DNA from: Candidatus Bathyarchaeota archaeon
GTDB taxonomy: Archaea > Thermoproteota > Bathyarchaeia > Bathyarchaeales > Bathycorpusculaceae
Assembly (NCBI GenBank): GCA_026414525.1
Contig: JAOAIV010000003.1
Location: forward strand, 1 to 34,202
Length of the DNA stretch: 34,202 nt
Direction: 5' to 3'
In this document: piece by piece, positions 23,913-32,090 of the stretch
How the letters are laid out: each line of letters opens with the position of its first letter
How positions within the stretch are numbered: position 1 is the first letter of the stretch
Notes under the pieces: generated by a model
The model's database searches: none
Told to the model about the DNA's origin: nothing
The model's input: only the letters and a program-made list of their open reading frames with translations
Translations under genes and position numbers: made by a program

Positions 23913-24371
23913 TTAATATTTCAAAGTCAAGTAGAGCAAAACTCCTAATGCTATTAAAGCAAACATGTCGGGCAGCATTGCGAATGGTCCAAGCCCAAAC
24001 GGTCTGAAACCTGCGAGATAAATCACAATAGGGTTGGAAACAAGTGTGTAGAATAGCAAAACCAACGCGAATACTATCAATCCAACAACAAACTCCGATT
24101 TCGTTTTTCTATACAAACTAATGTAGGTTCCAAGTAAAATGATTACAAGCGTCAAGTTTATTGAGGAAATAACAGTTTTAGCTATGTAAAAAACCTCCAA
24201 GTCTCCTCTAAAACTAAAGTTGCTTGGGTAAGGCGGCGGCGCGGGCCTGACCTCCAGCAAAGGCGCTGTTCTCTCAACCGTAATAGCCCACGCTCCAGCA
24301 AAGAGACCCATTATTGCTATAAGAACAATTGTTAGACCAAATTTTACTTTATCATTCATACACGTTTCCAT
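23913..24371 (-). CDS. Four-helix integral membrane protein, unknown function
   Basis: This 152-residue protein has four predicted membrane helices (about 11-32, 63-87, 93-116, 128-150) and a short Pro-rich outer loop after the first (APPPYPSNFSF). It starts at ATG 24371, 8 nt after the GGAG that overlaps the stop of the upstream HTH gene, so the two are translated together. Its partner is probably its regulator. No family recognised. Confidence 0.65.
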   Translation of the reverse strand: METCMNDKVKFGLTIVLIAIMGLFAGAWAITVERTAPLLEVRPAPPPYPSNFSFRGDLEVFYIAKTVISSINLTLVIILLGTYISLYRKTKSEFVVGLIVFALVLLFYTLVSNPIVIYLAGFRPFGLGPFAMLPDMFALIALGVLLYLTLKY

Positions 24372-24376
24372 CTACA

Positions 24377-24691
24377 TTACTCCTTTTTTTCTTTTTCCCA
24401 AATTCTGTTCAATATCTCCTCGAATACAGCATAATTTTCCTCTAAAAGCGGAGAAAGAAAATAGGTGGTGCCGTAACCTTCCCCTGCAGTGGTGATGAGT
24501 CTGTTTTTCTGTAGAACCTTTAAGTGGTGCCTTATCGTTCGATAATCGAGCGCAAGAAGAGAGGCTAATTGGTTTGCATTCTGCGGTGCTTCCCGTAGCA
24601 CCTGAATTATCTTGGCGCGAGTTACGCCACCACGGGTGCCTGCTATAAGCCAGCCCAGTATGTATTTCAAGCTGCGTGTATTAGCAGACAC
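24377..24691 (-). CDS. ArsR-like winged-helix regulator
   Basis: This 104-residue DNA-binding protein has a winged helix-turn-helix over about residues 22-75: AKIIQVLREAPQNANQLASLLALDYRTIRHHLKVL followed by a wing (LITTAGEGYGTTYFLSP). The C-terminal helix probably dimerises. There are no metal-binding cysteines. It is cotranscribed with the four-helix membrane protein, a one-component regulator/membrane-protein pair frequent in archaea. Confidence 0.8.
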   Translation of the reverse strand: MSANTRSLKYILGWLIAGTRGGVTRAKIIQVLREAPQNANQLASLLALDYRTIRHHLKVLQKNRLITTAGEGYGTTYFLSPLLEENYAVFEEILNRIWEKEKKE

Positions 24692-24868
24692 CTAAACTCA
24701 TCCCTTGAGAGAGCGATTTTTAGTCAAACTGAATGTAGCAAGCAGTAAATATAGTTTATAGCCCCCTTCAAGCTATTAAGCCACGATTGCGCGGCGCGTA
24801 TGATGGCACTTCATTTATTTAAATAGCCTTTTTCGCCTGAAAGACGGCGAATAAACAATTTGTCTAAC

Positions 24869-25954
24869 TTACACCATAATCTTTCTAACATCTTGCAAAA
24901 TTGTGTCTGAGGGTATTGCAAACCCTATGCCCTGTGAATCTTCAACTATGGCCGTAGCCATGCCTACTACTTGGCCTTGATAGTTCAGAAGCGGGCCTCC
25001 GGAATTACCAGGATTCAATGGCGCCGTCGTCTGTATAATATTAGTTAAAGTAGTGCTTTCTGTTGTTATGGTGCGGTTCAGGGCGCTTATTATGCCATTG
25101 CTCATTGAACCCTCTAAACCGTAAGGCGTGCCAACCACAACTACAGGATCTCCCACCCTAAGCGTTGATGAGCTAACCATAAGGAGCGGTTTCATCTCGT
25201 TCTGCGGCGCACTTGTTAGAAGCACCGCAACATCAGTGTTTGGGTTAGAACCTTTAACTGAGGCTGAATACACTTTTCCGTTTGTGAATGTTACCGTTAT
25301 ATTTACTGCGTTTTCAATTACGTGATTGTTTGTTAAGATAACCGGCTGCCCCGAATAGTTGTAGACAAAGCCTGAACCTTGCACTTGCGAATAAACGCTG
25401 CCGTACCAGAAAATGGTGCGTCTTAATCCTTTAACTACCACAACCGAATCGCGTACTTGTTCGAAAAGCTGGGAAAGTGAAACGTTCTCGCCTAACACGT
25501 AAACTATGTTTGTTGTTGTGTCAATGCTCTTAATTTGCGCTTGCAGAGCTAACAGCTGACTTCGGAGAGTCTCAACTTCTTCCATGATTTCATCAATTTT
25601 CTGGCTGGTTACGCTGGTTGCTTGTAGACTGCTGATTTGGCTTTGAATCGCCGAAAGTTGGCTTTGAAGTGCATCAATTGTTTGCAAAATACTGCTCTGG
25701 TTTTTAGTGGCTGCTTCTGATTTTGCTTGGAGATTATCTATTTGCTCCTGAATTGTTGACAACTGCTTTTGCAGCTTATCAATTTTATCTGAAGCGGCTG
25801 TGCTGCCTGTCCAGTAGCCAATAAGCCCGCCTACAGCGAGGCTCGCGGCTACAATCACAACTATAAGAAGGAGCGAAAGCGTTCTGTTCTGTTTTTTCGG
25901 AAGCTCCAAGGTGGCCACCGCCTGAACGTAGTTACCAACAAGCAAATGGAACAT
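24869..25954 (-). CDS. HtrA/DegP-type membrane-anchored serine protease, no PDZ
   Basis: This 361-residue protein has an N-terminal membrane anchor (about 27-48), a long coiled coil (about 55-145, Leu/Ile/Gln heptads), then a trypsin-like domain with the triad His211 (TNNHVIENA), Asp241 (NTDVAVL) and Ser318 (GNSGGPL). It ends right after the protease domain and lacks the PDZ domain its paralogue at 28551 carries. It probably degrades or refolds misfolded proteins outside the membrane. The start is uncertain: ATG 25954 has no Shine-Dalgarno, and in-frame GTG/TTG codons lie 12-15 codons later. It is divergent from the ABC exporter genes. Confidence 0.88.
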   Translation of the reverse strand: MFHLLVGNYVQAVATLELPKKQNRTLSLLLIVVIVAASLAVGGLIGYWTGSTAASDKIDKLQKQLSTIQEQIDNLQAKSEAATKNQSSILQTIDALQSQLSAIQSQISSLQATSVTSQKIDEIMEEVETLRSQLLALQAQIKSIDTTTNIVYVLGENVSLSQLFEQVRDSVVVVKGLRRTIFWYGSVYSQVQGSGFVYNYSGQPVILTNNHVIENAVNITVTFTNGKVYSASVKGSNPNTDVAVLLTSAPQNEMKPLLMVSSSTLRVGDPVVVVGTPYGLEGSMSNGIISALNRTITTESTTLTNIIQTTAPLNPGNSGGPLLNYQGQVVGMATAIVEDSQGIGFAIPSDTILQDVRKIMV

Positions 25955-26319
25955 TTTGAAAATGGGGTTTTTTACTTGTTGCCGTTTGCAACCTTATCTG
26001 TTGCTTCTGCACCATTAAAAAATGGTGTGAATAGTTATTTAATGATTTTTCCAAATTTGTTTCAGAAGTTATTCATGGGCTATTATTTAGAGTTGCAAAA
26101 TTCTGTAGAGATTAGGGAATGATTCTGAAAAACAGTTTAATGCTCTGTTTTAGCAGCAATTTTCAGCAACCGAAAGGGAGGATGTGTTAACTGACACAAG
26201 TAAATCCAGAAGTACAGACAAAGCCTATAGCGTCAAGCAAAGCAGCACTTCCCTTAACGTTTTTCAACTTCTCTCTTTTCGGTTGCCTTTTTTCTGAAAT
26301 AGCTTACCAGGTGAATTAG
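25955..26319. other. 365-bp divergent intergenic region, HtrA / ABC permease
   Basis: No supported gene. GGGAGG near 26176-26181 looks like a ribosome-binding site and is followed by short frames of 36-41 codons from GTG or CTG that resemble nothing known and end before the permease start; they could be leader peptides or chance. The sequence ATTCTGAAAAAC near 26122 recurs near 29864, upstream of another gene. AGGTGA at 26309-26314 serves the TTG start of the permease. Confidence 0.4.
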
Positions 26320-27759
26320 TTGGGTGTCCTATCAAGAGCTATCCGAAATATCTCGCGGCGCAAGATCCGCGCTTTATTAGTGATTATTGCCTTGGGTTTC
26401 TGCATGGCAATTATGGTTTCCATTCCAGCGGGCGTAACTGCGAATCAGGAATCTACACTGGCTTTAACTCAGAATCTTGGCAGTGTTATCACTCAGACAG
26501 AAGCAACGATCAACCAGACATTGACACAAATAGAGTGCACCTTAGCGCCGAGCTTTGAAGGTTTCGGTTTTGCGCCGCCCAGCTCTGGCAGTTCAGGCAA
26601 TATGGCTCAGCCTCCTATCGGCGGCAACTTCACGCCTTCTCGCCCGTTTGGCGGCGGCAACATCCCAGGCCAATTTGGCGGCGGCCAATTCGGCAGCAGA
26701 GGAACTACTCCAATGAATGAAAGCCTCTATTATGACATTAGCTCAATTGAGGGTGTTGTTGCTGTTGTGCCAACGTTAACGGTTTCGCAGGGAACTAATC
26801 AAACAATGGAAATGTTCGGGCGAAGTTTCACCCGTCTCGTCGTGGATTATGTAATTGAAGGTGTCCCATTAACTTCCGTTATCGATGAGTATCCCATTCT
26901 GCCAACGAATATCACTGCTGGAAGAAACTTGCAGGCAGGAGACAGCGGGGTTGTTCTCATAAGCGCTAATAACTCAGCGTTTTTCGGTGTTGGAGTTGGC
27001 GATACAATTGAGATTTTGGGGCAAACTTTTCTGGTTGTGGGCATTCACGGGTCAACAGGGGTTGAAGATCAGTTGACATTGTACATGAATCTATCCGATG
27101 CGCAATCGTTGACTGGTAACGTTGGATACATAACGGGTTTAACAGTGTTCGCTGAATCCAGCGCCGTTGTAAGTGACGTTGCCAGTGCTATAAGTGAATT
27201 GCACCCCGAGCTCACCGTAGTCACGGGTCAACAGCGCCTCCAGCAGCTTGAGGCTATGCGAAGAAATTACGAGACGGCTCTAGCTAATGCCGAGTCAACT
27301 CTTGCGCAAACCCAGGGTACTGCGGTTCAGGTGACAATCGTGGCGGTTGCAGCCGCAAGCTTGATCGTTCTGTTCGTGATGTTATACACTGTTCGCGAAA
27401 GAACCCGAGAGATTGGCACGCTCAAAGCTATAGGCTTCAGCGATTGGACTGTGATGAGCCAATTCATGCTCGAAGGTGTACTTTTAAGTCTGGTGGCAAG
27501 CGTGGTTGGCATCGCAGTAGCCAGTTTTGCTGCACCGACGCTCTCCGGGCTACTGCTTCCTACTGTAACACAACAAGTTAACATGGGTCGCGGCGTCACC
27601 GCGGCAACGGCGTCAACTGGAACGGCGTCTGTAACGTTGACTCCTGAATTGGTGCTGATGGCGCTTGGCGGCGCTGCTCTTCTAGGCGCGTTGGGTAGTT
27701 TATATCCAGCGTGGCGAGCAGCGAGAACAAGACCTGCGGAGGCCATGAGATATGAATGA
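26320..27759 (+). CDS. MacB/FtsX-type ABC transporter permease
   Basis: This 479-residue permease has one N-terminal membrane helix (about 16-40), a large extracellular MacB-type domain, and three C-terminal helices forming the FtsX domain (ending LLGALGSLYPAWRAARTRPAEAMRYE, the family signature). Residues about 75-125 are a low-complexity Gly/Pro/Phe-rich loop (GGGNIPGQFGGGQFG). Such exporters work mechanically on lipoproteins, peptides or drugs outside the membrane. TTG 26320 follows AGGTGA. The 3' end overlaps the ATPase gene by 8 bp. Confidence 0.9.
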   Translation: MGVLSRAIRNISRRKIRALLVIIALGFCMAIMVSIPAGVTANQESTLALTQNLGSVITQTEATINQTLTQIECTLAPSFEGFGFAPPSSGSSGNMAQPPIGGNFTPSRPFGGGNIPGQFGGGQFGSRGTTPMNESLYYDISSIEGVVAVVPTLTVSQGTNQTMEMFGRSFTRLVVDYVIEGVPLTSVIDEYPILPTNITAGRNLQAGDSGVVLISANNSAFFGVGVGDTIEILGQTFLVVGIHGSTGVEDQLTLYMNLSDAQSLTGNVGYITGLTVFAESSAVVSDVASAISELHPELTVVTGQQRLQQLEAMRRNYETALANAESTLAQTQGTAVQVTIVAVAAASLIVLFVMLYTVRERTREIGTLKAIGFSDWTVMSQFMLEGVLLSLVASVVGIAVASFAAPTLSGLLLPTVTQQVNMGRGVTAATASTGTASVTLTPELVLMALGGAALLGALGSLYPAWRAARTRPAEAMRYE

Positions 27760-28561
27760 AGCGGTATTGAAACTTGAAAATTTATCCAAAACTTACACGC
27801 TCGGCAAACGCAACGTTCAAGCCCTTTCCAACGTGAATCTTCAAGTGAATAAAGGCGAGTTTGTTGCGATAATGGGGCCTTCTGGGTCAGGCAAGACGAC
27901 ACTGCTAAACATCCTGGGCTGTCTTGACAAGCCAACGGCAGGGCTGGTTCTGCTGGACGGCGTTGACGTTACAAGTTTGCCGGAAAAAGAGCTTTACAAA
28001 ATACGCGGTAGCAAGATTGGGTTTGTTTTCCAAACTTTCAATTTGCTGCCGTATTTGAATGCGCGGGAAAATGTGGAGTTGCCAATGGAAAGCCTGAAAG
28101 TGCCTAAAGACGAGAGAAAACGGCGGGCCGGTGAGCTTTTGGCGATGGTTGGTCTTTCTGGCAGAGAAGAGCACAGACCGCAGCGTCTTAGCGCTGGCGA
28201 GCAGCAGCGCGTAGCAATTGCAAGAGCGCTGGCGAACAATCCTGCTTTGATTCTCGCTGATGAGCCTACGGGAAATTTAGATGCCAAAAATAAGTATGAG
28301 ATTGTCAAGTTGCTTGCTAACCTCAACATTAATCAAGGAACAACCATTATAATGGTGACGCATGATAGTAATGTGGCTTCTCAAGCGGAGCGGTTACTCT
28401 TTTTGAACGATGGGAAAATAACACGGGAGAAACAAGGACTTCATTTAGTGAAAAAGAAGCTTATGTGTCCTTACTGCGGAGGCAAGATTCAAGCTGAAGA
28501 CACTATGTGTCCATCCTGTAGAAAAAAGCTGAAGTATCAAGGCGAGGAAGATGGCGACTGA
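27752..28561 (+). CDS. MacB/LolD-type ABC ATPase with C-terminal zinc ribbon
   Basis: This 269-residue ATPase has Walker A GPSGSGKTT (42-50), a Q-loop Gln94, signature LSAGEQQR (147-153; Ala in place of the usual first Gly), Walker B ILADEPTGNLD (167-177) and the H-loop in MVTHD (201-205). After the normal end (about 232), a 37-residue extension carries two CxxC pairs (Cys 239/242 and 253/256: CPYCGG, CPSCRK), a zinc ribbon that is unusual in this family. It overlaps the permease upstream by 8 bp and the HtrA gene downstream by 11 bp, so the three are a tightly coupled operon. Confidence 0.92.
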   Translation: MNEAVLKLENLSKTYTLGKRNVQALSNVNLQVNKGEFVAIMGPSGSGKTTLLNILGCLDKPTAGLVLLDGVDVTSLPEKELYKIRGSKIGFVFQTFNLLPYLNARENVELPMESLKVPKDERKRRAGELLAMVGLSGREEHRPQRLSAGEQQRVAIARALANNPALILADEPTGNLDAKNKYEIVKLLANLNINQGTTIIMVTHDSNVASQAERLLFLNDGKITREKQGLHLVKKKLMCPYCGGKIQAEDTMCPSCRKKLKYQGEEDGD

Positions 28562-29771
28562 GCAGAAGCTTAAAACAAATGGGTTTTCCAAGTTTCTTGT
28601 GGTCGTCATAATAAGTTGCCTTTTAGCGGGCGGTTTACTTGGAAGCGCATTAAGCACTATATTCTTAGCGCAGCACATAAGTGATCTCCAGAATCAAGTT
28701 TCTGCGCTTCGAAGTCAGCTTGCCACTTCTCAATCCAGTACGATAAATGGTGACATCACCTTCGTGATAGGAGAGAATGCGTCACTTTCACATCTATACC
28801 ATGCAGTCAAGGATTCAATTGTCGTAATCCGTGGATTGCTGCTGCAATACGACATTTTTCGCCGCGCATATTATTCGCAAGTTCAAGGTTCTGGGTTTAT
28901 CTACAACTATTCAGGGCAAAACATTGTCATCACAAACTACCACGTAGTTCAAGACGCAGTTAACATAACTATAACCTTTATAAACGGTAACAGTTATGGC
29001 GCCACAGTTATCGGGGCTGATCCTTATGCTGACCTCGCCGTGCTTAGGACAAGCGCGCCAGAAAGTGAGTGCAAACCTCTGGAGATAATTAGCTCCGCAT
29101 CATTAAATGTGGGTGACCCGGTTATAGCGGTCGGTAGCCCCTACGGCTTGGCTGGCTCAATGACTGCCGGAATAGTCAGCGCGTTGGGCAGAACGATAAC
29201 CGAGGAAATGTCTGGCGGCTATCCAATAGCAAACGTAATACAGATGACCGCGCCCATAAACCCCGGTAATTCCGGAGGGCCGCTTTTGAATTATCAGGGC
29301 CAAGTAGTCGGCATAACCACCGCCATTTTAAGCGACTCGGAAGGGTTAGGCTTCGCTATTCCCTCAAGCACAGTGCTCCGTGAACTTGATTCCTTGGTTA
29401 AGAATGGTTACTATAATAATCATCCATGGATCGGTGCTTCAGGAACTGATATGACATATGAAATAGCCAAAGCAATGGGTGTTAACATCACGTACGGCTG
29501 GCTGATTGCTCAAGTTACAGCTGACGGCCCAGCTGCAAGGGCTGGATTACGTGGTGGATCCCGCATAGCTTCAATTGCTGGGGAGTCGGTGACTGTTGGC
29601 GGTGACATAATAATCGCCATAAATGGAACACGGATTAGAGGCATAGATGATCTCTCAACTTTCCTTGAGGAGTACACTTTACCTGGTGAAACCATCGCTG
29701 TGACAGTTATACGTGACAATAATACTTTGACTTTGGAGCTTAAGTTAGCAGCTCGGCCACAAGTAATGTGA
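28551..29771 (+). CDS. HtrA/DegP-type serine protease with PDZ domain
   Basis: This 406-residue protein has a membrane anchor (about 15-40), a short coiled coil (43-60), a trypsin-like domain with His131 (TNYHVVQDA), Asp161 (YADLAVL) and Ser241 (GNSGGPL), and a C-terminal PDZ domain (about 300-400, with GWLIAQVTADGPAARAGLRGG and a DIIIAINGTRI strand). It is a clear paralogue of the protein at 24869 (shared VQGSGFxYNYSGQ, GNSGGPLLNYQGQVVG) but with PDZ and a shorter coiled coil. It is coupled to the ABC exporter by an 11-bp overlap, implying joint action at the cell surface. A T-run terminator follows. Confidence 0.92.
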   Translation: MATEQKLKTNGFSKFLVVVIISCLLAGGLLGSALSTIFLAQHISDLQNQVSALRSQLATSQSSTINGDITFVIGENASLSHLYHAVKDSIVVIRGLLLQYDIFRRAYYSQVQGSGFIYNYSGQNIVITNYHVVQDAVNITITFINGNSYGATVIGADPYADLAVLRTSAPESECKPLEIISSASLNVGDPVIAVGSPYGLAGSMTAGIVSALGRTITEEMSGGYPIANVIQMTAPINPGNSGGPLLNYQGQVVGITTAILSDSEGLGFAIPSSTVLRELDSLVKNGYYNNHPWIGASGTDMTYEIAKAMGVNITYGWLIAQVTADGPAARAGLRGGSRIASIAGESVTVGGDIIIAINGTRIRGIDDLSTFLEEYTLPGETIAVTVIRDNNTLTLELKLAARPQVM

Positions 29772-29786
29772 TTTCCATAGTTTAAT

Positions 29787-29800
29787 GCTTTTTTTGTTCT
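29787..29800 (+). terminator. T-run terminator after the ABC-HtrA operon
   Basis: A run of seven T (29789-29795) within GCTTTTTTTGTTCT lies 17 bp after the HtrA stop, typical of archaeal termination. Confidence 0.5.
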
Positions 29801-29939
29801 ACTTAGGATATCCTGAAGATTGAACTTTGGAAAGTTGACTATTTGGGTGTAAATCTGAAGTAATTCTGAAAAACCCATTTAACTACACCTGCAAGTTTAA
29901 AGCAAACACGTAAACAACGCCTTAAACGGTAGGGTTAAC

Positions 29940-30368
29940 ATGGTCAATGTCTGCCCTTGTGGAAAATTTGTAGATGACACCGAAAAAAGCTCTGCTGTCA
30001 TCGATGAATTTGGCGTTTTATGGCATGGCTCTTGTTTCGTTTTGAAAGAGCGTGTAAAAGCTAATCCGAAAATTCCTCGGATTATTGTTAAAGGAAAAGA
30101 AGAAAGGCATTTAGCTAGTTGTGTTGTTGAAGCGAATGACTCGTGTACCGTCTGGGCTTATGGTTGCTGGGTTGAAGCTAACGGCAATAGTTGCATCATT
30201 GATTTAGGCAATAACATTATTTTCGCCTATCAAAATGCCCGAATCCGAGGTTTAACTCCAACTTCCGTGCTTTTCGTTAAAGATACTCTATATGTTAACC
30301 ATGAAGTGCCGGTTCGAAAAATTAAAAAATCTTGCCAAACGCTTGAAATTGGAAAAATAGAAAGATGA
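29940..30368 (+). CDS. Hypothetical Cys-rich protein
   Basis: This 142-residue soluble protein opens with CPCGKF and carries a later H-x2-C (LWHGSCF), suggesting a small zinc site at residues 5-32. It then has an all-beta region with further scattered cysteines (ASCVV, DSCTVWAYGCWVEANGNSC), possibly structural. No family recognised. The ATG at 29940 follows GGTAGGG. A weak box A, CCATTTAAC near 29875-29883, lies upstream. Confidence 0.5.
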   Translation: MVNVCPCGKFVDDTEKSSAVIDEFGVLWHGSCFVLKERVKANPKIPRIIVKGKEERHLASCVVEANDSCTVWAYGCWVEANGNSCIIDLGNNIIFAYQNARIRGLTPTSVLFVKDTLYVNHEVPVRKIKKSCQTLEIGKIER

Positions 30369-30428
30369 ACCGCCTGTTTCCAGCGCTGATCTGCCTTAAT
30401 AATCAAGGCTATTTATGCGCTGTAGCAT

Positions 30429-30448
30429 ATTTGAACACTAATTCAAAT
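30429..30448. promoter_or_regulatory. 20-bp inverted repeat upstream of L38e
   Basis: ATTTGAA-CACTAA-TTCAAAT is a perfect 7-bp inverted repeat with a 6-nt spacer, about 90 bp before the L38e start and 60 bp after the preceding gene. It could be an operator or a transcript-end hairpin. A box A-like ATAAAAG near 30491 sits between it and L38e. Confidence 0.35.
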
Positions 30449-30537
30449 GTTGCTTGAACCGCTTTACTCAGAGCTTTTTAGACCAAAACAGATAAAAGTC
30501 GCTTAGCTTTCCATCAAAGCGTTTGAAAGGTGAGCAT

Positions 30538-30732
30538 ATGCCCGCTGAAATCTTTGATGTAGAAAAATTTGTGGCAATGAGCGCGAAGGCAAAATATTGT
30601 GCCGTTAAACGGCTTAAGGATGCTGTAAAACTTAAGCTCCGCACGCCAAGTAGGCTTTACACTTTGAAAGTGGAGCCTTTAAAGGCAGAAGAAATAATTA
30701 AGAAGCTCAAATGCGAGATCAAAGAGCTCTAA
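30538..30732 (+). CDS. rpl38e: 50S ribosomal protein L38e
   Basis: This 64-residue protein (MPAEIFDVEKFVAMSAKAKY ...) aligns by eye with eukaryotic and TACK-archaeal L38e: an N-terminal helix, basic strand AVKLKLRTPSRLYTLKVEP, and a C-terminal helix with EEIIKKLKCEIKEL. A longer frame from TTG 30523 exists, but ATG 30538 gives the family start and follows GGTGA (30529-30533). L38e is absent from most Euryarchaeota, so it is a useful clue to lineage. Confidence 0.85.
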   Translation: MPAEIFDVEKFVAMSAKAKYCAVKRLKDAVKLKLRTPSRLYTLKVEPLKAEEIIKKLKCEIKEL

Positions 30733-30841
30733 AAGGCTTTTCACATAACTCTACAGCGTTTGCTAGTAAATTTGCCTTACCAAGTAGACTTTACCCTCTG
30801 GAAGTCTTCAAAACAGGAAAATTGTGGTGTAAAATAAAAGT

Positions 30842-31909
30842 TTACTCGATGGTTTTCGGTTTTTTTGGTCTTAGCGAACGGACTGTTGCACCTGCACGCC
30901 ACATTTCCGAATTGCCCATGGCAGCTAATTCTTCAGCAAGCTTCTGTTTGTAGTCTGGTGCTTGGCTTTTTTCAAGGACAATCCGTGTTTCTTCACCTGA
31001 GGCCACCAACTCGTAAAGCGCCTCAAACAATGGCTCAGTGCATGCACGGAACCGCTCCTTCCATCGTAACGCGCCGATGCGTGCAGTTTCACTACAGTTA
31101 GCATACATCCAATCCATTCCGTTTTCGTCAACCAAACGTATAAGACTCTGCGTAAGCTCCTCCACAGTTTCGTTGAAGGCTTCACTGGGGCTATGTCCAT
31201 GTCTTCTCAAAGTATAGTATTGCGCTTCCATTATTCCAGCTAAGGCGCCCATCAAAACTCCACGTTCACCTGTCAAGTCGCTGTAAACTTCTTTTTCGAA
31301 CGTTGTGGGAAAAAGGTAGCCTGAACCGATGGCTATTCCGATGGCTTTAGCGCGGTCTTCTGCCCTGCCAGTATAATCTTGGTAAACAGCGTAGCTACTG
31401 TTTATGCCGCTACCATCTAGGAAATTGCGTCTAACAGAGGTTCCTGAACCTTTCGGCGCAACCAAGATGACGTCAATGTTCTTTGGCGGAATGACTCCTG
31501 TTTGCTCTTTGTAGACTATTGAAAAGCCATGAGAAAAGTAAAGGGCATCGCCTTCCTTCAGCGTCTTTTTGATGGCAGGCCACATTTCTCGTTGTCCAGC
31601 GTCGGTGAGCAGATACATTTTGATGCTGCCGTGTTTCGCTGCTTCTTCCATGGGGAACAAGTTTTTCCCCGGTACCCAGCCATCTTGCACCGCCAAATCA
31701 TAGTAGGCTTTGTGTACGCCAGTGCTTTCCTGCCCAATAATTACATTTATGCCATTATCGCGCATGTTTAATGATTGCGCGCGCCCTTGAATTCCATAAC
31801 CAAGCGAAACGACAATTTCATCTTTCAATATTTTGCGGGCTTTTTCAAGCGGAAACTCTTGCCTTGTAACAACGTATTCTTTTATGCCACCAAAGTCTAA
31901 TTCCACCAT
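30842..31909 (-). CDS. ilvC: Ketol-acid reductoisomerase, yeast Ilv5-like type
   Basis: This 355-residue enzyme of valine/leucine/isoleucine synthesis has an N-terminal Rossmann domain with GYGIQG (37-42) and a C-terminal knotted domain with metal ligands in EVYSDLTGERG and in VEE/CSETAR segments. Many stretches match the fungal mitochondrial enzyme Ilv5 as I remember it (DGWVPGKNLF, LYFSHGFS, GINSSYAV, AIGSGY, GHSPSEAFNETVEE), more than typical archaeal class I IlvC. It stands alone: no acetolactate synthase or dihydroxyacid dehydratase is nearby. It is convergent with L38e. Confidence 0.93.
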   Translation of the reverse strand: MVELDFGGIKEYVVTRQEFPLEKARKILKDEIVVSLGYGIQGRAQSLNMRDNGINVIIGQESTGVHKAYYDLAVQDGWVPGKNLFPMEEAAKHGSIKMYLLTDAGQREMWPAIKKTLKEGDALYFSHGFSIVYKEQTGVIPPKNIDVILVAPKGSGTSVRRNFLDGSGINSSYAVYQDYTGRAEDRAKAIGIAIGSGYLFPTTFEKEVYSDLTGERGVLMGALAGIMEAQYYTLRRHGHSPSEAFNETVEELTQSLIRLVDENGMDWMYANCSETARIGALRWKERFRACTEPLFEALYELVASGEETRIVLEKSQAPDYKQKLAEELAAMGNSEMWRAGATVRSLRPKKPKTIE

Positions 31910-32090
31910 AGCTGATTCCTCAATTCAGTGGTATGAGACGCACATGAGGTAATTAAGAATTACTTTTTACACGCACGCTCAACAGTTAAGCGGTAGCAGT
32001 TTTTAATTCGCGAAGGCTGAATGGGCCAGCTGTTTACAACTTATGCTAGTTCAGCAAGTATGATATTAACTTGGCTTCTCTGGCTGGAGC

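Noticed and set aside
24797-24842. Possible C/D box small RNA (ATGATGG ... CTGA)
   Set aside because: Box C has a mismatch, no C'/D' pair or terminal stem is seen, and it overlaps the hairpin region by chance-level motifs.
24832-24851. TTCGCC/GGCGAA hairpin after the PDZ-less HtrA gene as a terminator
   Set aside because: It has a stem of 6 bp with an 8-nt loop and is followed by A, not T, on the transcript strand. Not convincing.
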